Below, piece after piece: positions 1-13,779 of a stretch of 64,000 nucleotides of DNA (positions within the stretch are counted from its first letter, which is position 1; each line of letters begins with the position of its first letter). The notes below the pieces were generated by a model. The model saw only the letters and a program-made list of their open reading frames with translations, searched no databases and was not told where the DNA came from. The stretch comes from Taudactylus pleione (lineage: Eukaryota; Chordata; Amphibia; Anura; Myobatrachidae): the NCBI GenBank assembly GCA_031769625.1, contig JAUIMM010002023.1:121724-185723 (forward strand), read 5' to 3'. The translations under genes and the position numbers were made by a program.

Positions 1-1457
1 ATAAAATGTAACACTATACACCAATTTCTATACTATGTACCATTATACAACTCTACACCACATTCTATACTATGTACCACTATACAGCTCTACACCATAT
101 TCTATACTATATACTACTATACACCATGTTCTATACTATGTACAACTATACACCATATTCTATAAAATGTAACACTATACACCACATTCTATACTATGTA
201 CCACTATACAGCTCTACACAATACTCTATACTATGTACCACTATACAGCTCTACACCACATTCTATACTATGTACCACTGTACACCATATTCTATACTAT
301 GTACCACTATACACAACATTCTAGACTATGTACCACTATACACCATATTCTATACTATGTACCTCAATACACCATATTCTATACTATGTTCCACTATACA
401 CCACATTCTATACTATGTACTATTATACAGCTCTATATCACATTCTATACTATGTACCACTATACACCACATTCTATACTATGTACCATTATACAGCTCT
501 ACACCACATTCTATACTATGTACCACTATATAGCATATTCTATACTATGTACCACTATACAGCTCTACACCACATTCTATACTATGTACCACTATACACC
601 ATATTCTATGTACCAGTATACACCACATTCTAGACTATGTACCACTATACACTATATTCTATACTATGTACCTCTATACACCATAATTTATACTATGTAC
701 CACTATACACCACATTCTATACTATGTAGCATTATACACCATATTCTATACTATGTACCACTATACACCATATTCTATACTATGTACCTCTATACACCAT
801 ATTCTATACTATGTACGACTATACACCATATTATATACTATGTACCACAATACAATATATTCTATACTATGTACCACTATACATCTCTACACCACATTCT
901 ATACTATGTTCCTCTATATACCATATTCTATACTATGTACCACTGTATAGCTCTACACCAAATTCTATACTATGTACCACTATACACCACATTCTATAAT
1001 ATGTTCCACTATACACCATATTCTATACTATGTAACTCTATACACCATATATTATATGCTATGTACCACTATACACCATATTCTATACTATGTATCACAA
1101 TACACCATATTCTATACTATGTACCACTATACATCGTATTCTAAACTATGTAACACTATACACACCATATTCTATACTATGTACCTCTATACACCATTTT
1201 CTATACTATGTACCACAATACAGCTCTACACCATATTCTATACTATGTACCACAATACACCATATTCTATACTATGTACCTCTGTACACCATATTCTATA
1301 CTGTGTACCACTATACACCATATTCGATACTATTTACCACAATACACCATATTCTATACTGTTTACCACTATATACCATATTCTATACTATATACCGCTA
1401 TACACCATATTTTATACTATGTAACACTATACAACACATTCTAAACTATGTAGCACC

Positions 1458-1516
<59 letters not shown>

Positions 1517-1569
1517 TATATTATACACCGCTACACACCATATTTTATACTATGTACCACTATACACCA
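1..1569 (+). repeat. Satellite block 1, plus orientation
   Basis: Monomers read with the C-rich strand on top. The block holds the first part of higher-order unit 1. Between about 270 and 410 it carries about 145 bp (five 29-bp monomers) that are absent from the homologous place near 5.4 kb, because the offset to unit 2 falls from 5188 before this point to 5043 after it. It ends with a (TA)n tract and then the switch hairpin at 1570. Confidence 0.93.
1464..1514. repeat. (TA)n microsatellite, 51 nt
   Basis: Uninterrupted alternating TA run inside a monomer, about 55 bp to the left of an orientation switch. The same tract sits at the same place in unit 2 but is shorter there, and it is missing from units 3 and 4. 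Confidence 0.97.
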
Positions 1570-1598
1570 CAAATGGTGTATAGTGGTACATAGTATAG
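1545..1598. repeat. Orientation switch 1 (+ to -): 25-bp hairpin, 4-nt loop
   Basis: Arm 1545-1569 is the perfect reverse complement of arm 1574-1598, with loop CAAA at 1570-1573. Beyond the 25 bp the pairing becomes imperfect. The left side runs into the (TA)n tract, which has no mirror on the right, so this is not a simple fold-back of the adjacent DNA. Confidence 0.95.
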
Positions 1599-2290
1599 AA
1601 TATGGGGTAGAGATATATAGTTGTTTATAGTATAGAATATGGTGTATAGTGGTACATAGTTTAGAATATGGTGTATAGAGGTACATAGTATAGAATATGG
1701 TGTATTATGGTGCATAGTATAGAATATGGTGTATAGTGGTACATAGTATAGAATATGGTGTATAAAGGAACATAGTATAGAATATGGTGTATACTGCTAC
1801 ATATTATAGAATGTGTAGTATTGTGGTACATAGTAAAAAATATTTTGTATAGCGGTATATAGTATAGAATATGGTATATAGTGGTAAATAGTATTGAATA
1901 TGGTGTATTGTGGTACATAGTATAGAATAGGGTGTATAGTGGTACACAGTATAGAATATGGTGTATAGAGGTACATAGTATAGAATATGGTGTATAGTGG
2001 TACATAGTATAGAATATGGTGTAGACCTGTATAGTGGTACATAGTATAGAATATGGTGTATAGTGGTACATAGTATAGAATGTGGTGTATAGTAGTATAT
2101 GGTATAGAATATGGTGTAGAACTGTATAGTGGTACATAGTATAGAATGTGGTATAGAGCTTTATAGTGGTACATGGTATAGAATATGGGGTAGAGCTGTA
2201 AAGTGGTATATACTATAGAATATGGTGCATGGTGGTACATAGTATAGAATATGGTGTATAAAGGTACATAGTATAGAATATGGTGTATAG
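1574..2290 (-). repeat. Satellite block 2, inverted 717-bp segment
   Basis: Monomers read with the G-rich strand on top (GGTGTATAGTGGTACATAG). Variant monomers in the segment, such as the run reading TTTTTTAC on the opposite strand and the CAGGTCTAC insert, match in reverse complement the plus-strand stretch around 4.5-5.05 kb. The segment therefore looks derived from the same higher-order unit by inversion. A near-identical copy lies 5111 bp downstream. Confidence 0.93.
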
Positions 2291-2319
2291 TATGTACGAC
2301 TATAAACCATATTCTATAC
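2271..2319. repeat. Orientation switch 2 (- to +): 14-bp inverted repeat
   Basis: GTATAGAATATGGT at 2271-2284 pairs with ACCATATTCTATAC at 2306-2319. The 21-nt spacer contains GTATGTACGACTATAA. The same junction recurs at 7382-7430 and 13135-13183. Confidence 0.92.
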
Positions 2320-2568
2320 TATGTACCACAATACACCATATTCTATACTATGTACCACTATACATCTCTACACCACATTCTATACTATGTTCCTCTATAC
2401 ACCATATTCTATACTATGTACCACTATATAGCTGTACACCAAATTATACACTATGTACCACTATACACCACATTCTATACTATGTACCACTATACACCAT
2501 ATTCTATACTATGTACCTCTATACACCATATTCTATACTAGGTACCACTATACACCATATTCTATACT

Positions 2569-3840
2569 ATGCACCACAATACACCATATTCTATACTATG
2601 TACCTCTATACACCATATTCTATACTATGTACCACTATACACCATATTCTTTACTATAAACAACTATATAGCTCTACCCGCATATTCTATACTATGTACC
2701 ACTATACACCATTTTCTATACAATGAACCACTATACAGCTCTACACCATATTCTATACTATATAACACTATACACCCTATTCTATACTATGTACCACTAT
2801 ACACCATATTCTATAAAATGTAACACTATACACCAATTTCTATACTATGTACCATTATACAGCTCTACACCACATTCTATACTATATACCACTATACAGC
2901 TCTACTCCTTATTCTATACTATATACTACTATACACACCATTCTATACTATGTACAACTATACACCATATTCTATAAAATGTAACACTATACACCACATT
3001 CTATACTATGTACCACTATACAGCTCTACACCATATTCTATACTATGTACCACTATACAGCTCTACACCACATTCTATACTATGTTCCACTGTACACCAT
3101 ATTTAATGCTTTGTACCACTATACACAATATTCTATACTATGTACCTCTATACAAAATATTTTTTACTATGTACCACTATACTACACATTCTATACTATG
3201 TAGCACTATACACCATATTCTATACTATGTTCCTCTATACACCATATTCTATACTATGTACCACTATACACCATATTCTATACTATGCACCACAATACAC
3301 CATATTCTATACTATGTACATCTATACACCATATTCTATAATATGTACCACTATACACCATATTCTATACTATAAACAACTATATAGCTCTACCCCATAT
3401 TCTATACTATGTACCACTATACACCATTTTCTATACTATGAACCACTATACAGCTCTACACCATATTCTATACTATATACCACTATACACCCTATTCTAT
3501 ACTGTGAACCACTATACACCATATTCTATAAAATGTAACACTATACACCAATTTCTATACTATGTACCATTATACAGCTCTACACCACATTCTATACTAT
3601 ATACCACTATACAGCTCTACTCAATATTCTATACTATTTACTACTAAACACACCATTCTATACTATGTACAACTATACACCATATTCTATAAAATGTAAC
3701 ACTATACACCACATTCTATACTATGTACCACTATACAACTCTACACCATATTCTATACTATGTACCACTATACAGCTCTACACCACATTCTATACTATGT
3801 ACCACTGTACACCATATTCTATGCTATGTACCACTATACA
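2569..3840 (+). repeat. 715-bp-period internal duplication, unit 1
   Basis: The stretch from 2569 to about 3125 recurs from 3285 to about 3840 with the same series of variant monomers: ATGCACCACAATACACC, then a TATAAACAACTATATAGC monomer, then ATAAAATGTAACAC. The period is 716 at its left edge because the first copy has one extra base near 2680 (CTACCCGCATATTC against CTACCCCATATTC). Confidence 0.85.
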
Positions 3841-6575
3841 CCACATTCTAGACTATATACCATTATACAGCTCTAAATCACATTCTATACTATGTACCAC
3901 TATACACCACATTCTATACTATGTACCATTATACAACTCTACACCACATTCTATACTATGTACCACTATACACCATATTCTATACTATGTACCTCTATAC
4001 ACCATATTCTATACTGTGTACCACTATACACCATATTCTATACTATGTACCACAATAAACCATATTCTATACTATTTACCACTATATACCATATTCTATA
4101 CTATATACCGCTATACACCATATTTTATACTATGTACCACTATACAACACATTCTATACTATGTAGCACTATACACCATATTCTATACTATGTACCACTA
4201 TACACCATATTCTATACTATGTACCAATATACATCTCTACACCACATTCTATACTATGTTCCTCTATACACCATATTCTATACTATGTACCACTATATAG
4301 CTCTACACCAAATTATATACTATGTACCACTATACACCATATTTTATACTATGTACCACTATACACCATATTCTATACTATGTACCTCTATACACCATAT
4401 TCTATACTATGTACCACTATACACCATATTCTATACTATGTATCACAATACACCATATTCTATACTATGTACCACTATGCACCGTATTCTATACTATGTA
4501 CCACTATACACACCATATTCTATACTATTTACCTCTATACACCATTTTCTATACTATGTACCACTATACACCATATTCTATGCTATGTAGCACAATACAG
4601 CTCTACACCATATTCTATACTATGTACCACTATACAGCACTACACCATATTCTATACTATGTACCACTATACAGGTCTACACCATATTCTATACTATGTA
4701 CCACTATACACCATATTCTATACTATGTACCTCTATACACCATATTCTATACTGTGTACCACAATACACCATATTCAATACTATTTACCACTATATACCA
4801 TATTCTATACTATAAACTGCTATACAAAATATTTTTTACTATGTACCACTATACAACACATTCTAAACTATGTAGCACTATACACCATATTCTATACTAT
4901 GTTCCTCTATACACCATATTCTATACTATGTACCACAATACACCATATTCTAAACTATGTACCTCTATACACCATAATCTATACTATGTACCACTATACA
5001 CCATATTATATACTATAAACAACTAGATAGCTCTACCCCATATTATATACTATGTACCACTATTTCCACTATTACCACTATACACCATTTTCTATACTTT
5101 GAACCACTATACAGCTCTACACCATATTCTATACTATATACCACTATACACCCTATTCTATACTATGTACCACTATACACCATATTCTATAAAATGTAAC
5201 ACTATACACCATTTTCTATACTATGTACCATTATACAACTCTACACCACATTCTATACTATGTACCACTATTCAGCTCTACACCATATTCTATACTATAT
5301 ACTACTATACACCACATTCTATACTATGTACAACTATACACCATGTTCTATAAAATGTAACACTATACACCACATTCTATACTATGTACCACTATACAGC
5401 TCTACACAATATTCTATACTATGTACCACTATACAGCTCTACACCACATTCTATACTATGTACCATTATACAGCTCTAAATCACATTCTATACTATGTAC
5501 CACTATACACCACATTCTATACTATGTACCATTATACAGCTCTACACCACATTCTATGCTATGTACCACTATATAGCATATTCTATACTATGTACCACTA
5601 TACAGCTCTACACCACATTCTATACTATGTACCACTATACACCATATTCTATGTACCAGTATACACCACATTCTAGACTATGTACCACTATACACTATAT
5701 TCTATACTATGTACCTCTATACACCATAATTTATACTATGTACCACTATAAACCACATTCTATACTATGTAGCATTATACACCATATTCTATACTATGTA
5801 CCACTATACACCATATTCTATACTATGTACCTCTTTACACCATATTCTATACTATGTACGACTATACACCATATTCTATACTATGTACCACAATACAATA
5901 TATTCTATACTATGTACCACTATACATCTCTACACCACATTCTATACTATGTTCCTCTATATACCATATTCTATACTATGTACCACTGTATAGCTCTACA
6001 CCAAATTCTATACTATGTACCACTATACACCACATTCTATAATATGTTCCACTATACACCATATTCTATACTATGTAACTCTATACACCATATATTATAT
6101 GCTATGTACCACTATACACCATATTGTATACTATGTATCACAATACACCATATTCTATACTATGTACCACTATACATCGTATTCTAAACTATGTAACACT
6201 ATACACACCATATTCTATACTATGTACCTCTATACACCATTTTCTATACTATGTACCACAATACAGCTCTACACCATATTCTATACTAAGTACAACTATA
6301 CTGCACTACACCAGATTCTATACTATGTACCACTATACAGGTCTACACCAAATTCTATACTATGTACCACAATACACCATATTCTATACTATGTACCTCT
6401 GTACACCATATTCTATACTGTGTACCACTATACACCATATTCGATACTATTTACCACAATACACCATATTCTATACTGTTTACCACTATATACCATATTC
6501 TATACTATATACCGCTATACACCATATTTTATACTATGTAACACTATACAACACATTCTAAACTATGTAGCACCA

Positions 6576-6582
<7 letters not shown>

Positions 6583-6625
<43 letters not shown>
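6583..6625. repeat. (TA)n microsatellite, 43 nt
   Basis: Counterpart of the tract at 1464-1514, four dinucleotides shorter. It has the same flanks: CACCATATA on the left and TATTCTATATTATACACCGC on the right. Confidence 0.97.
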
Positions 6626-6627
<2 letters not shown>

Positions 6628-6655
6628 TATATTATACACCGCTACACACCATATT

Positions 6656-6709
6656 TTATACTATGTACCACTATACACCACAAATGGTGTATAGTGGTAC
6701 ATAGTATAG
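6656..6709. repeat. Orientation switch 3 (+ to -): hairpin, loop CAAA
   Basis: Same junction as switch 1, with 25-bp arms at 6656-6680 and 6685-6709 around loop 6681-6684. Recurrence at the same unit position means the switch existed before the unit was duplicated. Confidence 0.95.
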
Positions 6710-7401
6710 AATATGGGGTAGAGCTATATAGTTGTTTATAGTATAGAATATGGTGTATAGTGGTACATAGTATAGAATATGGTGTATAGATGTACATAGT
6801 ATAGAATATGGTGTATTGTGGTGCATAGTATAGAATATGGTGTATAGTGGTACATAGTATAGAATATGGTGTATAAAGGAACATAGTATAGAATATGGTG
6901 TATACTGCTACATATTATAGAATGAGTAGTATTGTGGTACATAGTAAAAAATATTTTGTATAGCGGTATATAGTATAGAATATGGTATATAGTGGTAAAT
7001 AGTATTGAATATGGTGTATTGTGGTACATAGTATAGAATAGGGTGTATAGTGGTACACAGTATAGAATATGGTGTATAGAGGTACATAGTATAGAATATG
7101 GTGTATAGTGGTACATAGTATAGAATATGGTGTAGACCTGTATAGTGGTACATAGTATAGAATATGGTGTATAGTGGTACATAGTATAGAATGTGGTGTA
7201 TAGTAGTATATGGTATAGAATATGGTGTAGAACTGTATAGTGGTACATAGTATAGAATGTGGTATAGAGCTTTATAGTGGTACATGGTATAGAATATGGG
7301 GTAGAGCTGTAAAGTGGTATATACTATAGAATATGGTGCATGGTGGTACATAGTATAGAATATGGTGTATAAAGGTACATAGTATAGAATATGGTGTATA
7401 G
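6685..7401 (-). repeat. Satellite block 4, inverted 717-bp segment
   Basis: Near-identical copy of block 2, offset 5111, with scattered base changes (for example GAGCTATATAG here against GAGATATATAG there). G-rich strand on top. Confidence 0.94.
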
Positions 7402-7430
7402 TATGTACAACTATAAACCATATTCTATAC
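7382..7430. repeat. Orientation switch 4 (- to +)
   Basis: Arms GTATAGAATATGGT at 7382-7395 and ACCATATTCTATAC at 7417-7430, as at switch 2. The spacer reads GTACAA where switch 2 has GTACGA. Confidence 0.92.
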
Positions 7431-10400
7431 TATGTACCACAATACACCATATTCTATACTATGTACCACTATACATCTCTACACCACATTCTATACTATG
7501 TTCCTCTATACACCATATTCTATACTATGTACCACTATATAGCTGTACACCAAATTATACACTATGTACCACTATACACCACATTCTATACTATGTACCA
7601 CTATACACCATATTCTATACTATGTACCTCTATACACCATATTCTATACTAGGTACCACTATACACCATATTCTATACTATGCACCACAATACACCATAT
7701 TCTATACTATGTACCTCTATACACCATATTCTATACTATGTACCACTATACACCATATTCTTTACTATAAACAACTATATAGCTCTACCCCATATTCTAT
7801 ACTATGTACCACTATACACCATTTTCTATACTATGAACCACTATACAGCTCTACACCATATTCTATACTATATACCACTATACACCCTATTCTATACTAT
7901 GTACCACTATACACCATATTCTTTAAAATGTAACACTATACACCAATTTCTATACTATGTACCATTATACAGCTCTACACCACATTCTATACTATATACC
8001 ACTATACAGCTCTACTCCTTATTCTATACTATATACTACTATACACACCATTCTATACTATGTACAACTATACACCATATTCTATAAAATGTAACACTAT
8101 ACACCACATTCTATACTATGTACCACTATACAGCTCTACACCATATTCTATACTATGTACCACTATACAGCTCTACACCACATTCTATACTATGTTCCAC
8201 TGTACACCATATTCTATGCTTTGTACCACTATACACCATATTCTATACTATGTACCTCTATACAAAATATTTTTTACTATGTACCACTATACTACACATT
8301 CTATACTATGTAGCACTATACACCATATTCTATACTATGTTCCTCTATACACCATATTCTATACTATGTACCACTATACACCATATTCTATACTATGCAC
8401 CACAATACACCATATTCTATACTATGTACCTCTATACACCATATTCTATAATATGTACCACTATACACCATATTCTATACTATAAACAACTATATAGCTC
8501 TACCCCATATTCTATACTATATACCACTATACACCATTTTCTATACTATGAACCACTATACAGCTCTACACCATATTCTATACTATATACCACTATACAC
8601 CCTATTCTATACTGTGAACCACTATACACCATATTCTATAAAATGTAACACTATACAGCAATTTCTATACTATGTACCATTATACAGCTCTACACCACAT
8701 TCTATACTATATACCACTATACAGCTCTACTCAATATTCTATACTATTTACTACAAAACACACCATTCTATACTATGTACAACTATACACCATATTCTAT
8801 AAAATGTAACACTATACACCACATTCTATACTATGTACCACTATACAGCTCTACACCATATTCTATACTATGTACCACTATACAGCTCTACACCACATTC
8901 TATACTATGTACAACTGTACACCATATTCTATGCTATGTACCACTATACACCACATTCTAGACTATATACCATTATACAGCTCTAAATCACATTCTATAC
9001 TATGTACCACTATACACCACATTCTATACTATGTACCATTATACAACTCTACACCACATTCTATACTATGTACCACTATACACCATATTCTATACTATGT
9101 ACCTATATACACCATATTCTATACTGTGTACCACTATACACCATATTCTATACTATGTACCACAATAAACCATATTCTATACTATTTACCACTATATACC
9201 ATATTCTATACTATATACCGCTATACACCATATTTTATACTATGTACCACTATACAACACATTCTATACTATGTAGCACTATACACCATATTCTATACTA
9301 TGTACCACTATACACCATATTCTATACTATGTACCAATATACATCTCTACACCACATTCTATACTATGTTCCTCTATACACCATATTCTATACTATGTAC
9401 CACTATATAGCTCTACACCATATTATATACTATGTAGCACTATACACCATATTTTATACTATGTACCACTATACACCATATTCTATACTATGTACCTCTA
9501 TACACCATATTCTATACTATGTACCACTATACACCATATTCTATACTATGTATCACAATACACCATATTCTATACTATGTACCACTATGCACCGTATTCT
9601 ATACTATGTACCACTATACACACCATATTCTATACTATGGACCTCTATACACCATTTTCTATACTATGTACCACTATACACCATATTCTATGCTATGTAG
9701 CACAATACAGCTCTACACCATATTCTATACTATGTACCACTATACAGCACTACACCATATTCTATACTATGTACCACTATACAGGTCTACACCATATTCT
9801 ATACTATGTACCACTATACACCATATTCTATACTATGTACCTCTATACACCATATTCTATACTGTGTACCACTATACACCATATTCTATACTATGTACCA
9901 CAATACACCATATTCAATACTATTTCCCACTATATACCATATTCTATACTATAAACTGCTATACAAAATATTTTTTACTATGTACCACTATACAACACAT
10001 TCTAAACTATGTAGCACTATACACCATATTCTATACTATGTTCCTCTATACACCATATTCTATACTATGTACCACAATACACCATATTCTAAACTATGTA
10101 CCTCTATACACCATAATCTATACTATGTACCACTATACACCATATTATATACTATAAACATCTAGATAGCTCTACCCCATATTATATACTATGTACCACT
10201 ATTTCCACTATTACCACTATACACCATTTTCTATACTTTGAACCACTATACAGCTCTACACCATATTCTATACTATATACCACTATACACCCTATTCTAT
10301 ACTATGTACCACTATACACCATATTCTATAAAATGTAACACTATACACCAATTTCTATACTATGTACCATTATACAACTCTACACCACATTCTATACTAT

Positions 10401-11809
10401 GTACCACTATTCAGCACTACACCATATTCTATACTATATACTACTATACACCACATTCTATACTATGTACAACTATACACCATGTTCTATAAAATGTAAC
10501 ACTATACACCACATTCTATACTATGTACCACTATACAGCTCTACACAATATTCTATACTATGTACCACTATACAGCTCTACACAACATTCTATACTATGT
10601 ACCATTATACAGCTCTAAATCACATTCTATACTATGTACCACTATACACCACATTCTATACTATGTACCATTATACAGCTCTACACCACATTCTATACTA
10701 TGTACCACTATATAGCATATTCTATACTATGTACCACTATACAGCTCTACACCACATTCTATACAATGTACCACTATACACCATATTCTATGTACCAGTA
10801 TACACCACATTCTAGACTATGTACCACTATACACTATATTCTATACTATGTACCTCTATACACCATAATTTATACTATGTACCACTATACACCACATTCT
10901 ATACTATGTACCACTATACACCATATTCTATACTATGTACCACTATACACCATATTCTATACTATGTACCTCTATACACCATATTCTATACGGTGTACCA
11001 CTATAAACCATATTCTATACTATGTACAACAATACACCATATTCTATACTATTTACCACTATATACCATATTCTATATTATATACCGCTATACACCATAT
11101 TTTATACTATGTACCACTATACACCACATTCTATACTATGTAGCACTATACACCATATTCTATACTATGTAGCACTATACACCATATTCTATACTATGTA
11201 CCTCTATACACCATATTCTACACTATGTACGACTATACACCATATTCTATACTATGTAACAATATACAATATATCTATACTATGTACCACTATACATCTC
11301 TACACCACATTCTATACTATGTTCCTCTATATACCATATTCTATACTATGTACCACTATATAGCTCTACACCAAATTCTATACTATGTACCACTATACAC
11401 CACATTCTATAATATGTTCCACTATACACCATATTCTATACTATGTATCACAATACACCATATTCTATACTATGTACCACTATACATCTTATTCTAAACT
11501 ATGTAACACTATACACACCATATTCTATACTATTTACCTCTATACACCATTTTCTATACTATGTACCACAATACAGCTCTACACCATATTCTATACTAAG
11601 TACCACTATACTGCACTACACCAGATTCTATACTATGTACCACTATACAGGTCTACACCAAATTCTATACTATGTACCACTATACACCATATTCTATACT
11701 ATGTACCTCTATACACCATATTCTATACTGTGTACCACTATATACCATATTCTATACTATGTACCACAATACACCATATTCTATACTATTTACCACTATA
11801 TACCATATT
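7402..11809 (+). repeat. Satellite block 5, plus orientation
   Basis: Plus-oriented monomers finishing unit 2 and starting unit 3 at 10328. Around 10.9-11.2 kb unit 3 carries about 232 extra bp (eight 29-bp monomers) compared with unit 2, because the offset rises from 5139 to about 5371. The block ends in a loopless palindrome and not in the (TA)n plus CAAA hairpin. Confidence 0.92.
7680..8950 (+). repeat. 715-bp-period internal duplication, unit 2
   Basis: Monomer series starting ATGCACCACAATACACC at 7680 recurs at 8395, offset exactly 715. This is the unit 2 counterpart of the duplication at 2569. Confidence 0.85.
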
Positions 11810-11829
11810 GAATAAGGTGTATAGTGGTA
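11791..11829. repeat. Orientation switch 5 (+ to -): near-perfect loopless palindrome
   Basis: Arms 11791-11809 and 11811-11829 are reverse complements with two mismatches around the single central G at 11810 (ACCATATT, G, AATAAGGT). It differs from switches 1 and 3 and recurs exactly 6214 bp downstream. Confidence 0.93.
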
Positions 11830-13154
11830 CATAGTCTAGAATGTGGTGTATAGTGGTACATAGAATATGGTGTATAGTGGTACATAGTATAGAATGTGGT
11901 GTAGAGCTGTATAGTGGTACATAGTATAGAATGTGGTGTATAGAGGAACATAGTATAGAATGTGGTGTAGAGCTGTATAGTGGAACATAGTATAGAGTGT
12001 GGTGTATAGTGGTATATAGTATAGAATGTGGTATAAAGCTGTACAATGGTACATAGTATAGAATATAGTGTATAGTGGTACATAGTATAGAATATGGTGT
12101 ATAGTGGTACATAGTATAGAATATGGTGTAGTGCTGTATAGTGGTACATAATATAGAATATGGTGTAGAGCTGTATTGTGCTACACAGCATAGAATATGG
12201 TGTATAGTGGTACATAGCATAGAAAATGGTGTATAGAGGTACATAGTATAGAATATGGTGTGTATAGTGGTTCATATTATAGAATACGGTGTGTAGTGGT
12301 ACATAGTATAGAATATGGTGTATTGTGATACATAGTATAGAATATGGTGTACTGTGGTACATAGTATAGAATATGGTGTATAGAGATACAAAGTATAGAA
12401 TATGGTGTATAGTGGAACATAGTATAGAATGTGGAGTATAGTGAAAAAGGATAGAATTTGGTGTAGAGCTATATATTGGTACATAGTATAGAATATGGTG
12501 TATAGAGGAACATAGTATAGAATGTGGTGTAGAGATGTATAGTGGTACATAGTATAGAATATGGTGTATTGTGGTACATTGTATAGAATATGGTGTATAG
12601 TGGTACATAGTATAGAATATGGTGTATAGAGGTACATAGTATAGAATATGGTGTATAGTGCTACATAGTATAGAATGTATTGTATAGTGGTACATAGAAT
12701 AAAATATGGTGTATAGTGGTAAATAGTATAGAATATGGTATATAGTGGTAAATAGTATAGAATATGGTGTATTGTGGTACATAGTATAGAATATGGTGTA
12801 TAGTGGTACACAGTATAGAATATGGTGTATAGAGGTACATAGTATAGAATATGGTGTATAGTGGTACATAGTATAGAATATGGTGTAGACCTGTATAGTG
12901 GTACATAGTATAGAATATGGTGTATAGTGGTACATAGTATAGAATGTGGTGTATAGTAGTATATGGTATAGAATATGGTGTAGAACTGTATAGTGGTACA
13001 TAGTATAGAATGTGGTATAGAGCTTTATAGTGGTACATGGTATAGAATATGGGGTAGAGCTGTATAGTGGTATATACTATAGAATATGGTGCATGGTGGT
13101 ACATAGTATAGAATATGGTGTATAAAGGTACATAGTATAGAATATGGTGTATAG
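11811..13154 (-). repeat. Satellite block 6, inverted segment of about 1343 bp
   Basis: The right part (about 12660-13154) corresponds to the right part of block 4 at offset 5753. The left part is extra material. Its first about 200 bp resembles the start of block 8 at 18025 (CATAGTCTAGAATGTGG followed by the shortened monomer). Confidence 0.92.
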
Positions 13155-13183
13155 TATGTACGACTATAAACCATATTCTATAC
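13135..13183. repeat. Orientation switch 6 (- to +)
   Basis: Arms 13135-13148 and 13170-13183, the same sequence as switches 2 and 4. Confidence 0.92.
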
Positions 13184-13779
13184 TATGTACCACAATACAC
13201 CATATTCTATACTATGTACCACTATACATCTCTACAACACATTCTATACTATGTTCCTCTATACACCATATTCTATACTATGTACCACTATATAGCTGTA
13301 CACCAAATTATATACTATGTACCACTATACACCACATTCTATACTATGTACCACTATACACCATATTCTATACTATGTACCTCTATACACCATATTCTAT
13401 ACTAGGTACCACTATACACCATATTCTATACTATGTATCACAATACACCATATTCTATACTATGTACCACTATACCCAGTATTCTATACTATGTACCACT
13501 ATACACACCATGTTCTATGCTTTGTAGCACAATACAGCTCTACACCATATTCTATACTATGTACCACTATACAGCACTACACCATATTCTATACTATGTA
13601 CCACTATACAGGTCTACACCATATTCTATAATATGTACCACTATACACCATATTCTATACTATGTACCTCTATACACCATATTCTATACTGTGTACCACT
13701 ATACACCATATTCTATACTATGTACCACAATACACCATATTCAATAATATTTACCACTATATACCATATTCTATACTAT

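Larger units (their letters stand above)
1..5188 (+). repeat. Higher-order repeat I, unit 1 (5188 bp)
   Basis: The starting sequence ATAAAATGTAACACTATAC followed by an ACAACTCTAC monomer at position 1 recurs with the same neighbours at 5189, 10328 and 16542. The unit consists of plus monomers, a (TA)n tract, a switch, a 717-bp inverted segment, a switch back, and about 2.9 kb of plus monomers. The chosen start is the window edge, so the phase is arbitrary. Confidence 0.88.
2291..6680 (+). repeat. Satellite block 3, plus orientation
   Basis: Plus-oriented 29/37-bp monomers spanning the rest of higher-order unit 1 and the start of unit 2 (boundary taken at 5188/5189). It contains a 715-bp-period internal duplication near its left end and a second (TA)n tract near its right end. 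No stretch free of the satellite was seen. Confidence 0.93.
5189..10327 (+). repeat. Higher-order repeat I, unit 2 (5139 bp)
   Basis: Same order of monomer variants as unit 1, including the shorter (TA)n tract, the identical CAAA-loop switch and the 717-bp inverted segment. The offset from unit 1 is 5188 at the left edge, 5043 through most of the first 1.1 kb, 5110-5111 from the inverted segment to about 9.5 kb, and 5139 at the right end. The difference is therefore in whole-monomer steps plus small indels. Confidence 0.9.

Noticed and set aside
1464..1514. TA tract as a TATA-box promoter or replication origin
   Set aside because: A bare dinucleotide run in satellite DNA with no initiator, gene or initiator-protein sites nearby.
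1545..1598. Hairpins at switches as transcription terminators or tRNA-like genes
   Set aside because: Stems are made of satellite sequence read in both directions, with no T-tract rule, cloverleaf or conserved tRNA box. They are explained by the orientation change.
1545..7401. Switches 1 and 3 as simple fold-back sequencing chimeras
   Set aside because: A fold-back would mirror the left flank including the TA tract over a long distance. Here pairing is perfect for only 25 bp and the inverted segment matches DNA from about 3 kb away. It still deserves read-level confirmation.
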